Assembly: GCA_947359465.1 (NCBI GenBank)
Contig: CANAIC010000119.1
Span: 1-64,000, forward strand
DNA length: 64,000 nucleotides
Direction of reading: 5' to 3'
Source: Metellina segmentata
Taxonomy: Eukaryota; Arthropoda; Arachnida; Araneae; Tetragnathidae
The notes under the pieces are model-generated. The model did not search any database and had not been told where the DNA came from. It saw nothing but the letters and a program-made list of their open reading frames with translations. How positions within the stretch are numbered: position 1 is the stretch's first letter; every line of letters begins with the position of its first letter. This document shows positions 45,822 through 58,849 of this stretch, one piece after another. The translations under genes were made by a program, and so were the position numbers.

Positions 45822-47093
45822 TTATTGTTTCAGAGTCAAGTCTAAAGCAGTTACAGGTTGGAAACCCAACAATTGCCTAGGACCACAGGCTCGCTTCGGC
45901 ATTGTCAAATCCAATGCAACAACATCAAGGCTCTGGGAGTCGTCCAAAGGGAGAAAATCCAATGGGGAAGGAAATGTTGGCTGTTGCTGGTTAAGTGACC
46001 TCATAGAGTATATAATATGGCGCTCCTTAGGTGAAAATAGCAGTGGTGAATGCTCAAGATGGTCCAGTGGCGGATGGTCCATTGGTGGCTGCGCAAGATG
46101 GTCCAGTGGTGGCTGCGCAAGATGGTCCAGTGGTGGCTGCGCAAGATGGTCCAGTGGTGGCTGCTCAGGATGGTCCAGTGGTGGCTGCGCAAGATGGTCC
46201 AGTGGTGGCTGCTCAGGATGGTCCAGTGGTGGCTGCTCAGGATGGTCCAGTGGTGGCTGCGCAAGATGGTCCAGTGGTGGCTGCTCAAGATGGTCCATTG
46301 GTGAATGCTCTTCAAAATAGGCCAAAAATTGATCATACGCTTCCATCTCTTGGCCTTGATGTATGGGTTCTCCAAAGTATTCACTGGCCGTTTCTTCCGT
46401 CGATGGATGGGATATTTCATAGTCCGGTTGCGTTAAATGGGTATGAGCTCTGAAATTCGTCTCACATGTATAGTGCGAGTCCACCACATCAAATGCAAAA
46501 ATAGTTTTTTGCACTGATAGGATTAGATAGGTGGTGCCCGCTGGTATGATGTAGCATGTATTGGGTTGCAATACATATCGATTGTAGATTAGCTGGTTGT
46601 ATGGATTCATACTCCTGTGGACGGGTTGTCGCACATGATATTTGGGGCATTCGTATAAAAGCAGGGGCGCTGACGATAATTGAAATAAATGGGAATGATG
46701 GGCTGGCACCTGGCAAAAGCCAAAGGTGAATGATTTTTTGACGATAAAGAGATTGTCCACTTTGTAACATGTCCTAATATCTGTATTTTGCAGATTTCTT
46801 TCGGGATGATGTAATAATTTTTTACAAATTTTGTCCCACAAGAGACTGGTGGGATTAAAAAAATTACAGTTTTTGGATTTAGATACTGCACGTTTGAAAT
46901 TATCCAGTCTCTTGGGGTGTTTGACCCAGTCTTTATCGACAATATAATGGCAAATTCGATGCATTATGGGTTCTTGGTATACAATGAAAGCAGTGACTCG
47001 ACCTGCCATTGCCAGTCCTTCAAAGGCTGCATTATGCTTGGGGAGCTCGAATTTTGCCACCTGGGCAGAGACGTGGGTCGGAAAGATATCCAT
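45822..47093 (-). CDS. Proline-rich repeat protein with two C-terminal CtBP-type motifs
   Basis: The protein is 423 aa from ATG 47093, about 35 bases after a minus-strand TATA box (TGTATAAAAGG, 47126-47136). Residues 1-245 form an unrecognised domain. About 11 repeats of PPLDHLAQ or PPLDHPEQ follow (24-base unit, encoded at 46040-46310). The C-terminus carries ALDLTMPKRACG and, as its last residues, ALDLTLKQ. These resemble the PxDLS-type motif by which cellular and viral regulators bind the co-repressor CtBP, often followed by basic residues. A transcriptional regulator is therefore a reasonable guess, not a demonstrated function. Confidence 0.62.
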   Translation of the reverse strand: MDIFPTHVSAQVAKFELPKHNAAFEGLAMAGRVTAFIVYQEPIMHRICHYIVDKDWVKHPKRLDNFKRAVSKSKNCNFFNPTSLLWDKICKKLLHHPERNLQNTDIRTCYKVDNLFIVKKSFTFGFCQVPAHHSHLFQLSSAPLLLYECPKYHVRQPVHRSMNPYNQLIYNRYVLQPNTCYIIPAGTTYLILSVQKTIFAFDVVDSHYTCETNFRAHTHLTQPDYEISHPSTEETASEYFGEPIHQGQEMEAYDQFLAYFEEHSPMDHLEQPPLDHLAQPPLDHPEQPPLDHPEQPPLDHLAQPPLDHPEQPPLDHLAQPPLDHLAQPPLDHLAQPPMDHPPLDHLEHSPLLFSPKERHIIYSMRSLNQQQPTFPSPLDFLPLDDSQSLDVVALDLTMPKRACGPRQLLGFQPVTALDLTLKQ

Positions 47094-47403
47094 GCTGGTG
47101 TGTGAGATTTGCTCTCACTCCCCGCCCTTTTATACACAAAGAGCGCGCCAATGGCCTTGTGGGTTTTCACGCCCAGGAAGGATACTAACCTTGGGGATTG
47201 GCGTGGAAACCTTGGGTTTTTTCCTTACTAATATCGCGTCATACTACTGAGATTACGCCAACCTTGGCGTCAGACAAATGCCAATGAGAGCACGCCTGGG
47301 GTTTTTACGTCAAACCAATGAGATGGAGTTTTCCGCCCACGTGATCCTGTCCGTAAAGCGTATATATACTGGGAAGCCAGTCGGGGAAAGCACACTGTTA
47401 ATC
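47094..47403. promoter_or_regulatory. Bidirectional promoter with CCAAT boxes
   Basis: TATA boxes face left (47126-47136) and right (GTATATATACT, 47360-47370). CCAAT boxes occur at 47148, 47281 and 47315, with an E-box CACGTG at 47338. No A/T tract is present, in contrast to the intervals at gene ends. Confidence 0.65.
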
Positions 47404-48777
47404 ATGTTCCTGCGACTGGGTTTGTGTGATGTTCGCACACCTCTGGGTGCCATGATTGGCCGGGATGGTCGAGTGTATTGGCGGCTCATCGACATTGGAA
47501 TTTGTGTGGGGAAACGCGATCCCCATTCCTTTTCCAAGAACAAACGTTTTAGGCCCATGACAGTCGATGGGTGCCAGATTGTTTATGAGCAACACATCTC
47601 TGCGATACACGTGAATCGGATGCGATTTGTGTCAACAGCCCATGCGCGAGACATTATGCATTTCTATAACCCGGACATGGCCAAACGATTTGAAGATGCC
47701 TTAAAAAATGGCCATTGTCAGGTTCAGAGTTTTTGTGGCAACACGTTCAAGGATGCCCCGCTCCTGATGGTCACGCAAGAGGGCATGTACATTCCCCAAT
47801 GGATCCAGGACTTTATACGCACCGTTCACCAACAATTGGGTCCCTCGAAAGTGGATGTCTTGTCTGGAATGGTGGATGATTCTGGGCAAGTAGAGGATGT
47901 CTTGTCTGGAATGGTGGATGATTCTGGGCAAGTAGAGGATTCATTTGGAATGGTGGATGATTCTGAGCAAGTGGAGAATTTATTTGGAATGGTGGATGAT
48001 TCTGAGCAAGTGGAGAATTTATTTGGAATGGTGGATGATTCTGAGCAAGTGGAGAATTTATTTGAAATGGTGGATGATTCTAAGCAAGTGGAGAATTTAT
48101 TTGAAATGGTGGATGATTCTGAGCAAGTGGAGAATTTATTTGAAATGGTGGATGAATCTGGGTGCGTGTTACAAATGGATGATTCTAAAGTGCAAGAATT
48201 ACAGTCTGAAATTTTGAACTATGTCTTGCAACAGCTATCATCGGCTATGGGAGTCCAGAAGAACCCGTCGTTGTCTGCAGGAATTCAAGTCCAGAAGAAC
48301 CCGTCGTTGTCTGCAGGAATTCAAGTCCAGAAGAACCCGTCGTTGTCTGCAGGAATTCAAGTCCAGAAGAACCCGTCGTTGTCTGCAGGAATTCAAGTCC
48401 AGAAGAACCCGTCGTTGTCTGCAGGAATTCAAGTCCAGAAGAACCCGTCGTTGTCTGCAGGAATTCAAGTCCAGAAGAACCCGTCGTTGTCTGCAGGAAT
48501 TCAAGTGCAGCAGGACCCGTCGTTGTCCACCACAATGATGGAAGTCCAGAAGAACCCGTCGTTGTCTGCAGGAATTCAAGTGCAGCAGGACCCGTCGTTG
48601 TCTGCAGGAATTCAAGTGCAGCAGGACCCGTCGTTGTCTGCAGGAATTCAAGTGCAGCAGGACCCGTCGTTGTCCACCACAATGATGGGAGTCCAGAAGA
48701 ACCCGTTGAAGCACATAATAATCAAAATGAAAATGGAGCAGGTGCCCGATGTAATTTCATTGGTAATCAATAAATAA
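47404..48777 (+). CDS. Protein with two coding minisatellites, function unknown
   Basis: The protein is 457 aa starting at ATG 47404, 35-45 bases after the TATA box. An earlier in-frame ATG at 47278 lies upstream of the TATA box. Residues 1-150 are an unrecognised globular domain with VYWRLIDIGICVG. Seven or eight acidic repeats follow, of the form FGMVDDSEQVENL (39 or 42 bases). After a linker come about 12 repeats of VQKNPSLSAGIQ or VQQDPSLSAGIQ (36 bases). The near-identity of the DNA repeats implies recent expansion with the frame kept. An AATAAA overlaps the stop codon. Confidence 0.65.
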   Translation: MFLRLGLCDVRTPLGAMIGRDGRVYWRLIDIGICVGKRDPHSFSKNKRFRPMTVDGCQIVYEQHISAIHVNRMRFVSTAHARDIMHFYNPDMAKRFEDALKNGHCQVQSFCGNTFKDAPLLMVTQEGMYIPQWIQDFIRTVHQQLGPSKVDVLSGMVDDSGQVEDVLSGMVDDSGQVEDSFGMVDDSEQVENLFGMVDDSEQVENLFGMVDDSEQVENLFEMVDDSKQVENLFEMVDDSEQVENLFEMVDESGCVLQMDDSKVQELQSEILNYVLQQLSSAMGVQKNPSLSAGIQVQKNPSLSAGIQVQKNPSLSAGIQVQKNPSLSAGIQVQKNPSLSAGIQVQKNPSLSAGIQVQKNPSLSAGIQVQQDPSLSTTMMEVQKNPSLSAGIQVQQDPSLSAGIQVQQDPSLSAGIQVQQDPSLSTTMMGVQKNPLKHIIIKMKMEQVPDVISLVINK

Positions 48778-48806
48778 ATAATTTGATTTTAAGGATTGAA
48801 GGTGTA

Positions 48807-48963
<157 letters not shown>

Positions 48964-49030
48964 CCTTCCCTATAAATTCAAACGCATCAATTGGGATGTC
49001 ATATTGCTGCATTTACAATTTGGAAAAATA

Positions 49031-49792
49031 ATGATTCCCGTGTACTCTAAACGTGACGGTTTGGATTTGTATCTGGTTTCCATTCATCCGTCTAATTTCC
49101 AAAATTTTGTTCAAACACACCTGATTCCAAACTGTTTCTTTGAACTCTACGGATTATGGAATCCTTTTAGACCAAACGATGTCGGGCGCATGTACTTTCA
49201 ATTGCTTGACACGTATGTCGCTTTTGACGCAACCAACAATGAGGATTTTTTTACCCAATTCTTACCGAATGATGAATGGAAGGATGGTATTATCTCTTAC
49301 AAAGAATTTCATTATATTCTATTTACAGTATTTAAAAGTAACTCTGACAAAGTTCGAATGGCTTTGTTCAATTTAAAAACCCATAAGACTATTTTTGTTT
49401 TGCGTACTGATTTTAAATCAGAAATAGATGAGTTTTTATTTGATGATGATAATTTTGATTTTTTTTCATTTTCTCAGTTGTCGGGATGGCTCAAACCCCG
49501 TGATACTAGATCTAAACCTGGAGAAAATCTGGTTACATTTGAAATGCTTTTGAATATGAGTCAACCAGAGGACCTTGTATCCAGTAGTTCTGATACAGAA
49601 TCTGAGTGCGTTGGATTAACCGCATTTGACTTTGACGATGGTTCTAACCTGTGTCCTGAAGATGTAATAGATATTGATGAATTCTTAGAAAACATGGAAG
49701 AGCTTAGCTGGGATGAACCTAATTGTGGAAAAGTCCGAAAAACACGGGTAGGATGCATCCTGGCAATCCTTGAACACATGCCTCGTATTTAA
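49031..49792 (+). CDS. Family C protein C1, function unknown
   Basis: The protein is 253 aa. I start at 49031 because MIPVYSK aligns with the start of paralogue C2 (56475-57113), which has the same AATAATGATTCCCGTGTAC context. Shared blocks are a central KDGIISYKEF, FKSNS, GWLKPRDTR and ENLVTFEMLLN. C1 adds an acidic C-terminal third (SSSSDTESECVG, DVIDIDEFLENMEE). No domain is recognised. A TATA box lies about 60 bases upstream, right after the T tract. Confidence 0.68.
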   Translation: MIPVYSKRDGLDLYLVSIHPSNFQNFVQTHLIPNCFFELYGLWNPFRPNDVGRMYFQLLDTYVAFDATNNEDFFTQFLPNDEWKDGIISYKEFHYILFTVFKSNSDKVRMALFNLKTHKTIFVLRTDFKSEIDEFLFDDDNFDFFSFSQLSGWLKPRDTRSKPGENLVTFEMLLNMSQPEDLVSSSSDTESECVGLTAFDFDDGSNLCPEDVIDIDEFLENMEELSWDEPNCGKVRKTRVGCILAILEHMPRI

Positions 49793-49850
49793 GGAGAAAA
49801 GAATTTTTCGATGACGAGTAAAGTCAATAATCTAATAAAATATTATAGGG

Positions 49851-50001
<151 letters not shown>

Positions 50002-50094
50002 CCTCAGGTATAAGTTTTCCACGCCGTTAAGCGTTTACTTTAAATCACCATTTATTCTCTCCATTTTCCCCTCCATTAACTCCAAGTTTACCTC

Positions 50095-50694
50095 ATGATG
50101 TTCCAGTTGGATAGATCTATTTTAGCCATGGGTGTCGTCATTGATTACGACACTAGTACGTGGCATGATAGCTGGACAACACAATTGCAACATCATATTG
50201 AAGATTTAAAACATGCAATTTCTAACGCATCCTTGGAGGAGGTAATGAAAGCGTTTGAGTTTCAAGTGGAAAATTATTTTTTGGATGAATCATTTTGGAA
50301 ATATTTTGATGAACGGATCGTAAGGGTGTCAGGTATAGAGTGGACGAATGAAGCATTGTTGATAGATCAATGGCAATGGATTACGAAAAATGTATTTGAA
50401 AATGTTAGTTGCGACGATGTAAATACATTTGCTGAGAGACTGTGTTTACTAATGTTGTATTTGCGTCAAAGGCTATTGGAAGATGATATCCGTCTTGATA
50501 GTATAAAACGCATGATTCGTCAGAGTCTTGTGTTTATAGGATTGAAGATGGATGGAGTAATTGACCACTTTCCTATGGTTTTTGAATTTATCGATAGATA
50601 TTACATTAAATACATGATAATGCCACTCGTAGGAATAAGTGTGATTCACTCCACTGTCGTATTTTTAGGGAAAATATTTTCAGCTTTTCATTAA
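50095..50694 (+). CDS. Family D helical, tail-anchored protein D1, possibly Bcl-2-like
   Basis: The protein is 199 aa, almost entirely helical in composition, with a hydrophobic C-terminal segment (about 176-196) that could be a tail anchor. IEWTNEALLIDQWQWITKNVF is followed by the amphipathic helix FAERLCLLMLYLRQRLLEDD and IKRMIRQSL. The same order occurs in D2 (57329) and D3 (58157). Helix order, a central hydrophobic helix and a tail anchor are compatible with the Bcl-2 fold, in which the BH1 region precedes the central helix. No clear BH1 NWGR motif is visible, so this is a hypothesis. AATAAA is not seen before the next region. Confidence 0.6.
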   Translation: MMFQLDRSILAMGVVIDYDTSTWHDSWTTQLQHHIEDLKHAISNASLEEVMKAFEFQVENYFLDESFWKYFDERIVRVSGIEWTNEALLIDQWQWITKNVFENVSCDDVNTFAERLCLLMLYLRQRLLEDDIRLDSIKRMIRQSLVFIGLKMDGVIDHFPMVFEFIDRYYIKYMIMPLVGISVIHSTVVFLGKIFSAFH

Positions 50695-50699
50695 AAAAA

Positions 50700-51654
<955 letters not shown>

Positions 51655-52272
51655 TTACCATGGAGGAGGAAGCCAATATCGATGCGCTAGAGTAATATTA
51701 CCTTTAATATATTTTTGAAAACGGTCCCATGAACGATTTAAATGGTACTTCAACTCTTGTTTGATAGAGGATTTACATGCCATGCTCCAAGCCCCCTTTG
51801 GATGAGTGTGAGTCCACGTATCTCCAAATGTCAGCAGACTTAAATAGGCTTCATGCGCATTAGTGGTAGGTAAATGGACTACCAAATTTCCACTTGGGAT
51901 CGAAAAAGGTTGACTCTTTGGAGGTTCTATCATCTCATAGGGTTTAGCCACCTCATCGTTCCACGGTAGGGGAGTTGGAATTCCCACATGATATACGACC
52001 ACATCGGTCTTTTTCGCATCCCATTCCAAATCTAAATGACTGGTCAATACTAAATGCGACGAGGAAACACGCGTTCCAAAGGGTGGTTCGATCAGCACGT
52101 ATATATTTCGACCGTGACGGGTTTCAAACCATCCAACTTCATCATTGGCATCTCCCCGAGGCCTGAGAAGTGGGCTCAAATAATGTTCCAATAGGGAAGG
52201 ATAGCGACCCAGGTTTCCAAACACGATGGTGGATCGATCTGTGTCGAGTGCTTGTGAGAGAATCTTTTCCAT
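51655..52272 (-). CDS. Hypothetical protein, 205 aa
   Basis: ATG at 52272, stop at 51655. The protein starts with TDRSTIVFGNLGRYPSLLEH. A middle strand-rich part includes VVVYHVGIPTPLPW and FSIPSGNLVVHL, and it ends HRYWLPPPW. No domain is recognised. It is divergent from the gene at 52371 with only 98 bases between start codons and no A/T tract. It is the only clearly leftward gene between 48.8 and 62.2 kb. Confidence 0.6.
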   Translation of the reverse strand: MEKILSQALDTDRSTIVFGNLGRYPSLLEHYLSPLLRPRGDANDEVGWFETRHGRNIYVLIEPPFGTRVSSSHLVLTSHLDLEWDAKKTDVVVYHVGIPTPLPWNDEVAKPYEMIEPPKSQPFSIPSGNLVVHLPTTNAHEAYLSLLTFGDTWTHTHPKGAWSMACKSSIKQELKYHLNRSWDRFQKYIKGNITLAHRYWLPPPW

Positions 52273-52370
52273 CAGAAACTGTAGCTGTGTCTCTTGTTTT
52301 TAATCCCGGTACGGAAGCGAATAACGAGATGCAAAGGCCCTATTCAACTTGAATCGTTAATCAAGACAAA

Positions 52371-52685
52371 ATGAGTATGGATTCACATGTCATGCGTCAC
52401 AAGAGTAATCATTCTCGGTATACGCCTTACTCGATACGTTCCAATCCAATACGAACAAATACGGTGTTGTCAGAAAAGACATGGCCTCCACATGATCCCC
52501 AAAGGCCCATTGCAGTCGTAAAGCCTATTTTGAAGCCACCTGTAAAAGTATCGACAGCTCAATCGCCAACGCAATCGCCGACGACGCAATCACAAACACC
52601 TTCAGAGCGATCGTTTAGGGCAGACTTTATTACGCCCCCAAGACCCTCGGCTTCGCGATTAGATATTTGGAATAGATTGTCATAA
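52371..52685 (+). CDS. Small Pro/Ser/Thr-rich protein, 104 aa
   Basis: It starts at ATG 52371. It is basic at the N-terminus (HVMRHKSNHSRYTPYSIRSN), then has a proline, serine and threonine repeat region (TAQSPTQSPTTQSQTPSERS) and a final ASRLDIWNRLS. It is probably disordered, and could be a phosphoprotein or DNA-associated basic protein. The function is not recognised. The stop directly precedes an A(n)T(n) tract. Confidence 0.55.
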   Translation: MSMDSHVMRHKSNHSRYTPYSIRSNPIRTNTVLSEKTWPPHDPQRPIAVVKPILKPPVKVSTAQSPTQSPTTQSQTPSERSFRADFITPPRPSASRLDIWNRLS

Positions 52686-52819
<134 letters not shown>

Positions 52820-52871
52820 CCACTCACTCTTTAAAACACTGCATCTGGATAGATTTTTAACACTTAGCATC

Positions 52872-53997
52872 ATGGATTACATTCGAAAGCTGGAGGATAT
52901 TATTTTTGGAAAAGACTGTTGCATAGGACTCGAATTAAAAGAAATATTATATAATTTAGTTAATGTGTGGGACGTGATCAATTGGCAGCTACAAATTCCA
53001 GAGAGAGTTATCGAAAATGAAATAGGACATTTTCACAAAGAAACTTGTTACAGCAAAACCTATCCTGGTGAAGAAGATTGGGATTACATTGATGGCCCAT
53101 GTCATTGTGTTGGGAAAATTGAGTATTCTCATTTTTATGAACTACATACAAATTATGATTTTACACCAATTGTTAGTTTACCCAAACGTTTTCGTACAGC
53201 TTCATTAGCATTAGAAATAAACAATGATGTAGTGAAAAGGTGTGCAGTCGTCACGCATGACGCTTGGTTTTATATAGATGTCCAAGATGGCGATGAATTG
53301 ATTTGGAGGAATAGAGTAGTTGAGCAATTAAAAAGGCTAAAGATTCAATATTTGTTTTTTGCGGAAGCAGTAGCACCACTCCAATTTTTTGATCCTTGGT
53401 TGTACGAAGGGTGGTGTGTTATAAAACATGACGAGAAGGAAGGGGATGATTGTAATGTATGTAAAAGTAAAAAATGTGCAGTTCACAAGGCATATTGCAC
53501 CTGGATCAGAACGCTCAAGAGATTTCCATCATTCATTTGGCATGGAGAGGGTCGGTTGCAAGGCGAGGGGTTTGTTGATTTAGAGTATACATTGACTAAT
53601 CCTAAAGCTAAACATCCATCATTGTTTGATAACGAGTCCCCGGGGATCGATTTATACTGTCCACTTCTGGATTCGGTCACTACCGTATCACCTGGGCAAC
53701 AAATTAAAATTAATACCGGAGTCATTGTCAAATTTCCAAAGAACAAAATCGGAATCATTATGGATAAATCGTCAGTGGTGACTCGAAAACAACTGAAAGT
53801 TGAAGCAGGAGTGATTGATACTGGATACAGAGGGGAAATTAAAGTGGTTCTGCGAAACATGAATTCCAAAGCTGTTGATATCAACCCAGGAGATGCAATA
53901 GCGCAAATGTTAGTGCAAGAAGCCTACACTCCTCGTTTGAAGAAAGTAGATTCCATCGATGGAGACACAAATCGAGGCACTCGTGGGTTTGGAACAT

Positions 53998-54002
<5 letters not shown>
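52872..54002 (+). CDS. dut: dUTPase with an N-terminal family A-like cysteine domain
   Basis: The protein is 376 aa. Residues 245-376 are a complete trimeric-type dUTPase: motif 1 PGIDLYCP (257-264), motif 2 DKSSV (298-302), motif 3 GVIDTGYRGEIKV with catalytic Asp and Tyr (313-325), motif 4 PGDAIAQMLV (339-348) and motif 5 RGTRGFGTW (368-376). The enzyme hydrolyses dUTP to dUMP and keeps uracil out of DNA. Residues 105-220 resemble family A: a basic, hydrophobic strand region, EQLKRLKIQYLFFAE in the place of the LYMTD block, then CNVCKSKKCAVH (Cys194, 197, 202, His205). The fusion is unusual, because most dUTPases of this size have a duplicated fold instead. Motif 2 lacks the usual Arg. Confidence 0.88.

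Positions 54003-54047
<45 letters not shown>
54002..54047. repeat. Poly(A) tract, A only
   Basis: 46 A residues between dUTPase and IAP, without the T half seen at most other intervals. Confidence 0.95.
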
Positions 54048-54050
<3 letters not shown>

Positions 54051-54149
54051 TGGCTTAAAAGAGCGAGGACATCGAGTTCTACTGTGTAGCTTCGGGCAAC
54101 GTGATGTAGTCAAGTCAAATGGACAACTTCTCAAGACTTGATCAACGTT

Positions 54150-55332
<1,183 letters not shown>

Positions 55333-55419
55333 AAGTTAAACAAAAGTTCTCAACTTGCTTCTTTTATATATAATCCAAGCACTTCTTGAATGGTTTAGGC
55401 TCTTGGGAGAAAAACCAAC

Positions 55420-56178
55420 ATGAGTCAGCCTATGGTTCTAGACACTTTGGATAATTCCAAGGATTCAGAATGTTGTGTTTGTCTTGGTCAGATCGATGTT
55501 CAGTCTATTTGCATGTTGCATAAATGCAAACACAAGTTTCATAAACAATGTATTGAGAAGTGGATACTTAAAAACCCTACTTGCCCATATTGTCGATCAT
55601 TAATCCATGACCAGGACAATTTGTCTTTGGGATGTGCTGATGAATTTTTAGAATTAGATTATGAAGAATTTTTCAACGATTTTTTAATGGATGACTTAGA
55701 TGAATGGCTTATTTTAGGTAGGGATTTAGGTTATTATTTATTCTACTATAATCCTAATCAAATTGATTCCAGTGAAGATTCCTCAGATTCGGAAGAATAT
55801 GAATTATGTACTATTTGTAGTCAAAGAAATCCTCGTTATTTCCTAGATTGTCGTTATGTATTAAGTAATTGTAGCCACTGTTTTCACTTACGATGTATTG
55901 AAAAATATCTTAATTTGAATTCCACTTGTCCAACGTGTCAAGCTTCTCTCAGTCACCATGATAAATTAAAATTTAACTTTTCTACCGTAGTATATGGCCC
56001 TGAAACTCGAGAAGAATGGCTTAAAACACAATGGATCTACTGCTTTCATTTTGACTCTTCTTTGTTTATGGAATATGAAGACAGTTTAACAGGGCAACAA
56101 GAGTATAACTTGGAGGATTTTGGCGATATATTTACCCCTGATTGTTGGATGAATAATGAATTTGATTTTGAAGATTGA
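55420..56178 (+). CDS. Acidic protein with two RING-H2 fingers
   Basis: The protein is 252 aa. RING 1 (about 18-62) reads CCVC, KCKHKFHKQC, CPYC. RING 2 (about 129-176) reads CTIC, NCSHCFHLRC, CPTC. Between and after them the protein is very acidic (DEFLELDYEEFFNDFL, SSEDSSDSEEYE). Two RING-H2 fingers in one short protein are uncommon; a tandem ubiquitin ligase or transcription regulator is possible. A TATA box (TTTTATATATAATCC) lies about 55 bases upstream. It follows the IAP, so three RING-bearing genes are in this half of the window. Confidence 0.82.
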   Translation: MSQPMVLDTLDNSKDSECCVCLGQIDVQSICMLHKCKHKFHKQCIEKWILKNPTCPYCRSLIHDQDNLSLGCADEFLELDYEEFFNDFLMDDLDEWLILGRDLGYYLFYYNPNQIDSSEDSSDSEEYELCTICSQRNPRYFLDCRYVLSNCSHCFHLRCIEKYLNLNSTCPTCQASLSHHDKLKFNFSTVVYGPETREEWLKTQWIYCFHFDSSLFMEYEDSLTGQQEYNLEDFGDIFTPDCWMNNEFDFED

Positions 56179-56204
56179 TTCCTTATTTACGGAGAGTAAT
56201 AGAA

Positions 56205-56387
<183 letters not shown>

Positions 56388-56474
56388 CTCCTACATATGC
56401 TATGAATATTCAGATGGCTCCCATACTGCTGTTTAGCCATCTTGAATACTTGTGTTTAAGATTTAGTTTCAATA

Positions 56475-57245
<771 letters not shown>

Positions 57246-57328
57246 TTCTTCTTAAGCCACCAGAGTTGTTCCTTTGAGCATTCACACTTTGCCATCCTGC
57301 CAAAAGGAATATCTGGACCAGATACAAG

Positions 57329-58001
<673 letters not shown>

Positions 58002-58156
58002 CTTCCTTCCTATAATAACCCTCTGCGTTTGACCTTCAAGGATTCACAACAAGCCGTCTCACAGAAGTGGTACTGTCCCAACTGTATTTGATCACTTGCG
58101 TTGGTTTTTGACAATTTCGAAAGCTATCGAGCCAAGACTGACATAGCGAGTACAGC

Positions 58157-58681
58157 ATGGAAAGTAACAATGCTTTTTCAAGAAATCACAACTGCTTGGA
58201 TTCATACGCGGATTTATACGCTGAGGGTTTGCGTGAACGGTCAGCGATCAAGATAATCAAAGTTTTTGATAATCTGCCACATCCTCAAAGTTTGAACGAT
58301 GACAATTTCTTGGATAATTATACGAAGCAGATAATGAAAGCTACAAAAATTGACTGGGCTAATGAAAATGGAGCAATTCATCAATGGAAAGAAGTAACCA
58401 AAAGTACATTTTCGAATGTCAATATGACAAAGCCCGTTAGCGTCTCCTATGTTCTAGCTATATTAATGTTGATCCTTCGTCGTGCAGTGAAAGAGGATTC
58501 TACTCGTCAAGATATTGTAAAAGTAATGGTTTACGATACTGCTTCTTACGTCCGTGGATTAGAAATAGGACCCAGACCAAGCCCAGGTTGTCACGTGCAC
58601 ATTATCAACCATGGGACGTATTATGTAAGTTGGGCAATTGAAATGTGGATAGTGTATTGGATAGGAAGCCTGATTTTTTAA
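58157..58681 (+). CDS. Family D helical, tail-anchored protein D3, possibly Bcl-2-like
   Basis: The protein is 174 aa. It has the same core as D2 (IIKVFDNLPHPQS, DNYTKQIMKATKIDW, STFSNVN, SYVLAILMLILRRAV, EDSTRQDIVKVMV) and a hydrophobic C-terminal helix (WAIEMWIVYWIGSLIF). It carries a short insertion with RPSPGCHVHIINHG before the anchor. A TATA-like CCTATAATAACC lies 145 bases upstream. Confidence 0.65.
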   Translation: MESNNAFSRNHNCLDSYADLYAEGLRERSAIKIIKVFDNLPHPQSLNDDNFLDNYTKQIMKATKIDWANENGAIHQWKEVTKSTFSNVNMTKPVSVSYVLAILMLILRRAVKEDSTRQDIVKVMVYDTASYVRGLEIGPRPSPGCHVHIINHGTYYVSWAIEMWIVYWIGSLIF

Positions 58682-58685
58682 AGAA

Positions 58686-58686
<1 letters not shown>

Positions 58687-58775
<89 letters not shown>
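58687..58775. repeat. A(n)T(n) tract
   Basis: 39 A then 50 T, the shortest paired tract. Confidence 0.95.
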
Positions 58776-58849
58776 CATCTTCCATATATTTATTTATTTA
58801 TTTCTCACAACTTTGGCTTTTAATTCGACAAGTGTTTCTGGCCATTATT

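Noticed and set aside
46031..46453. Long antisense frames with QDGPVVAA repeats opposite the Pro-rich gene
   Set aside because: Shadow of the PPLDHxxQ repeat, since the 24-base unit keeps all frames open.
48221..48714. Long frames on both strands with RTRRCLQEF or NSCRQRRVLLDL repeats
   Set aside because: Shadow of the VQKNPSLSAGIQ repeat in the plus-strand gene 47404-48777.
54002..54047. Poly(A) tracts as tails of retrocopied viral mRNAs
   Set aside because: Most tracts have a matching T half while both neighbours point the same way, and promoters are retained, which retrocopies would lack.
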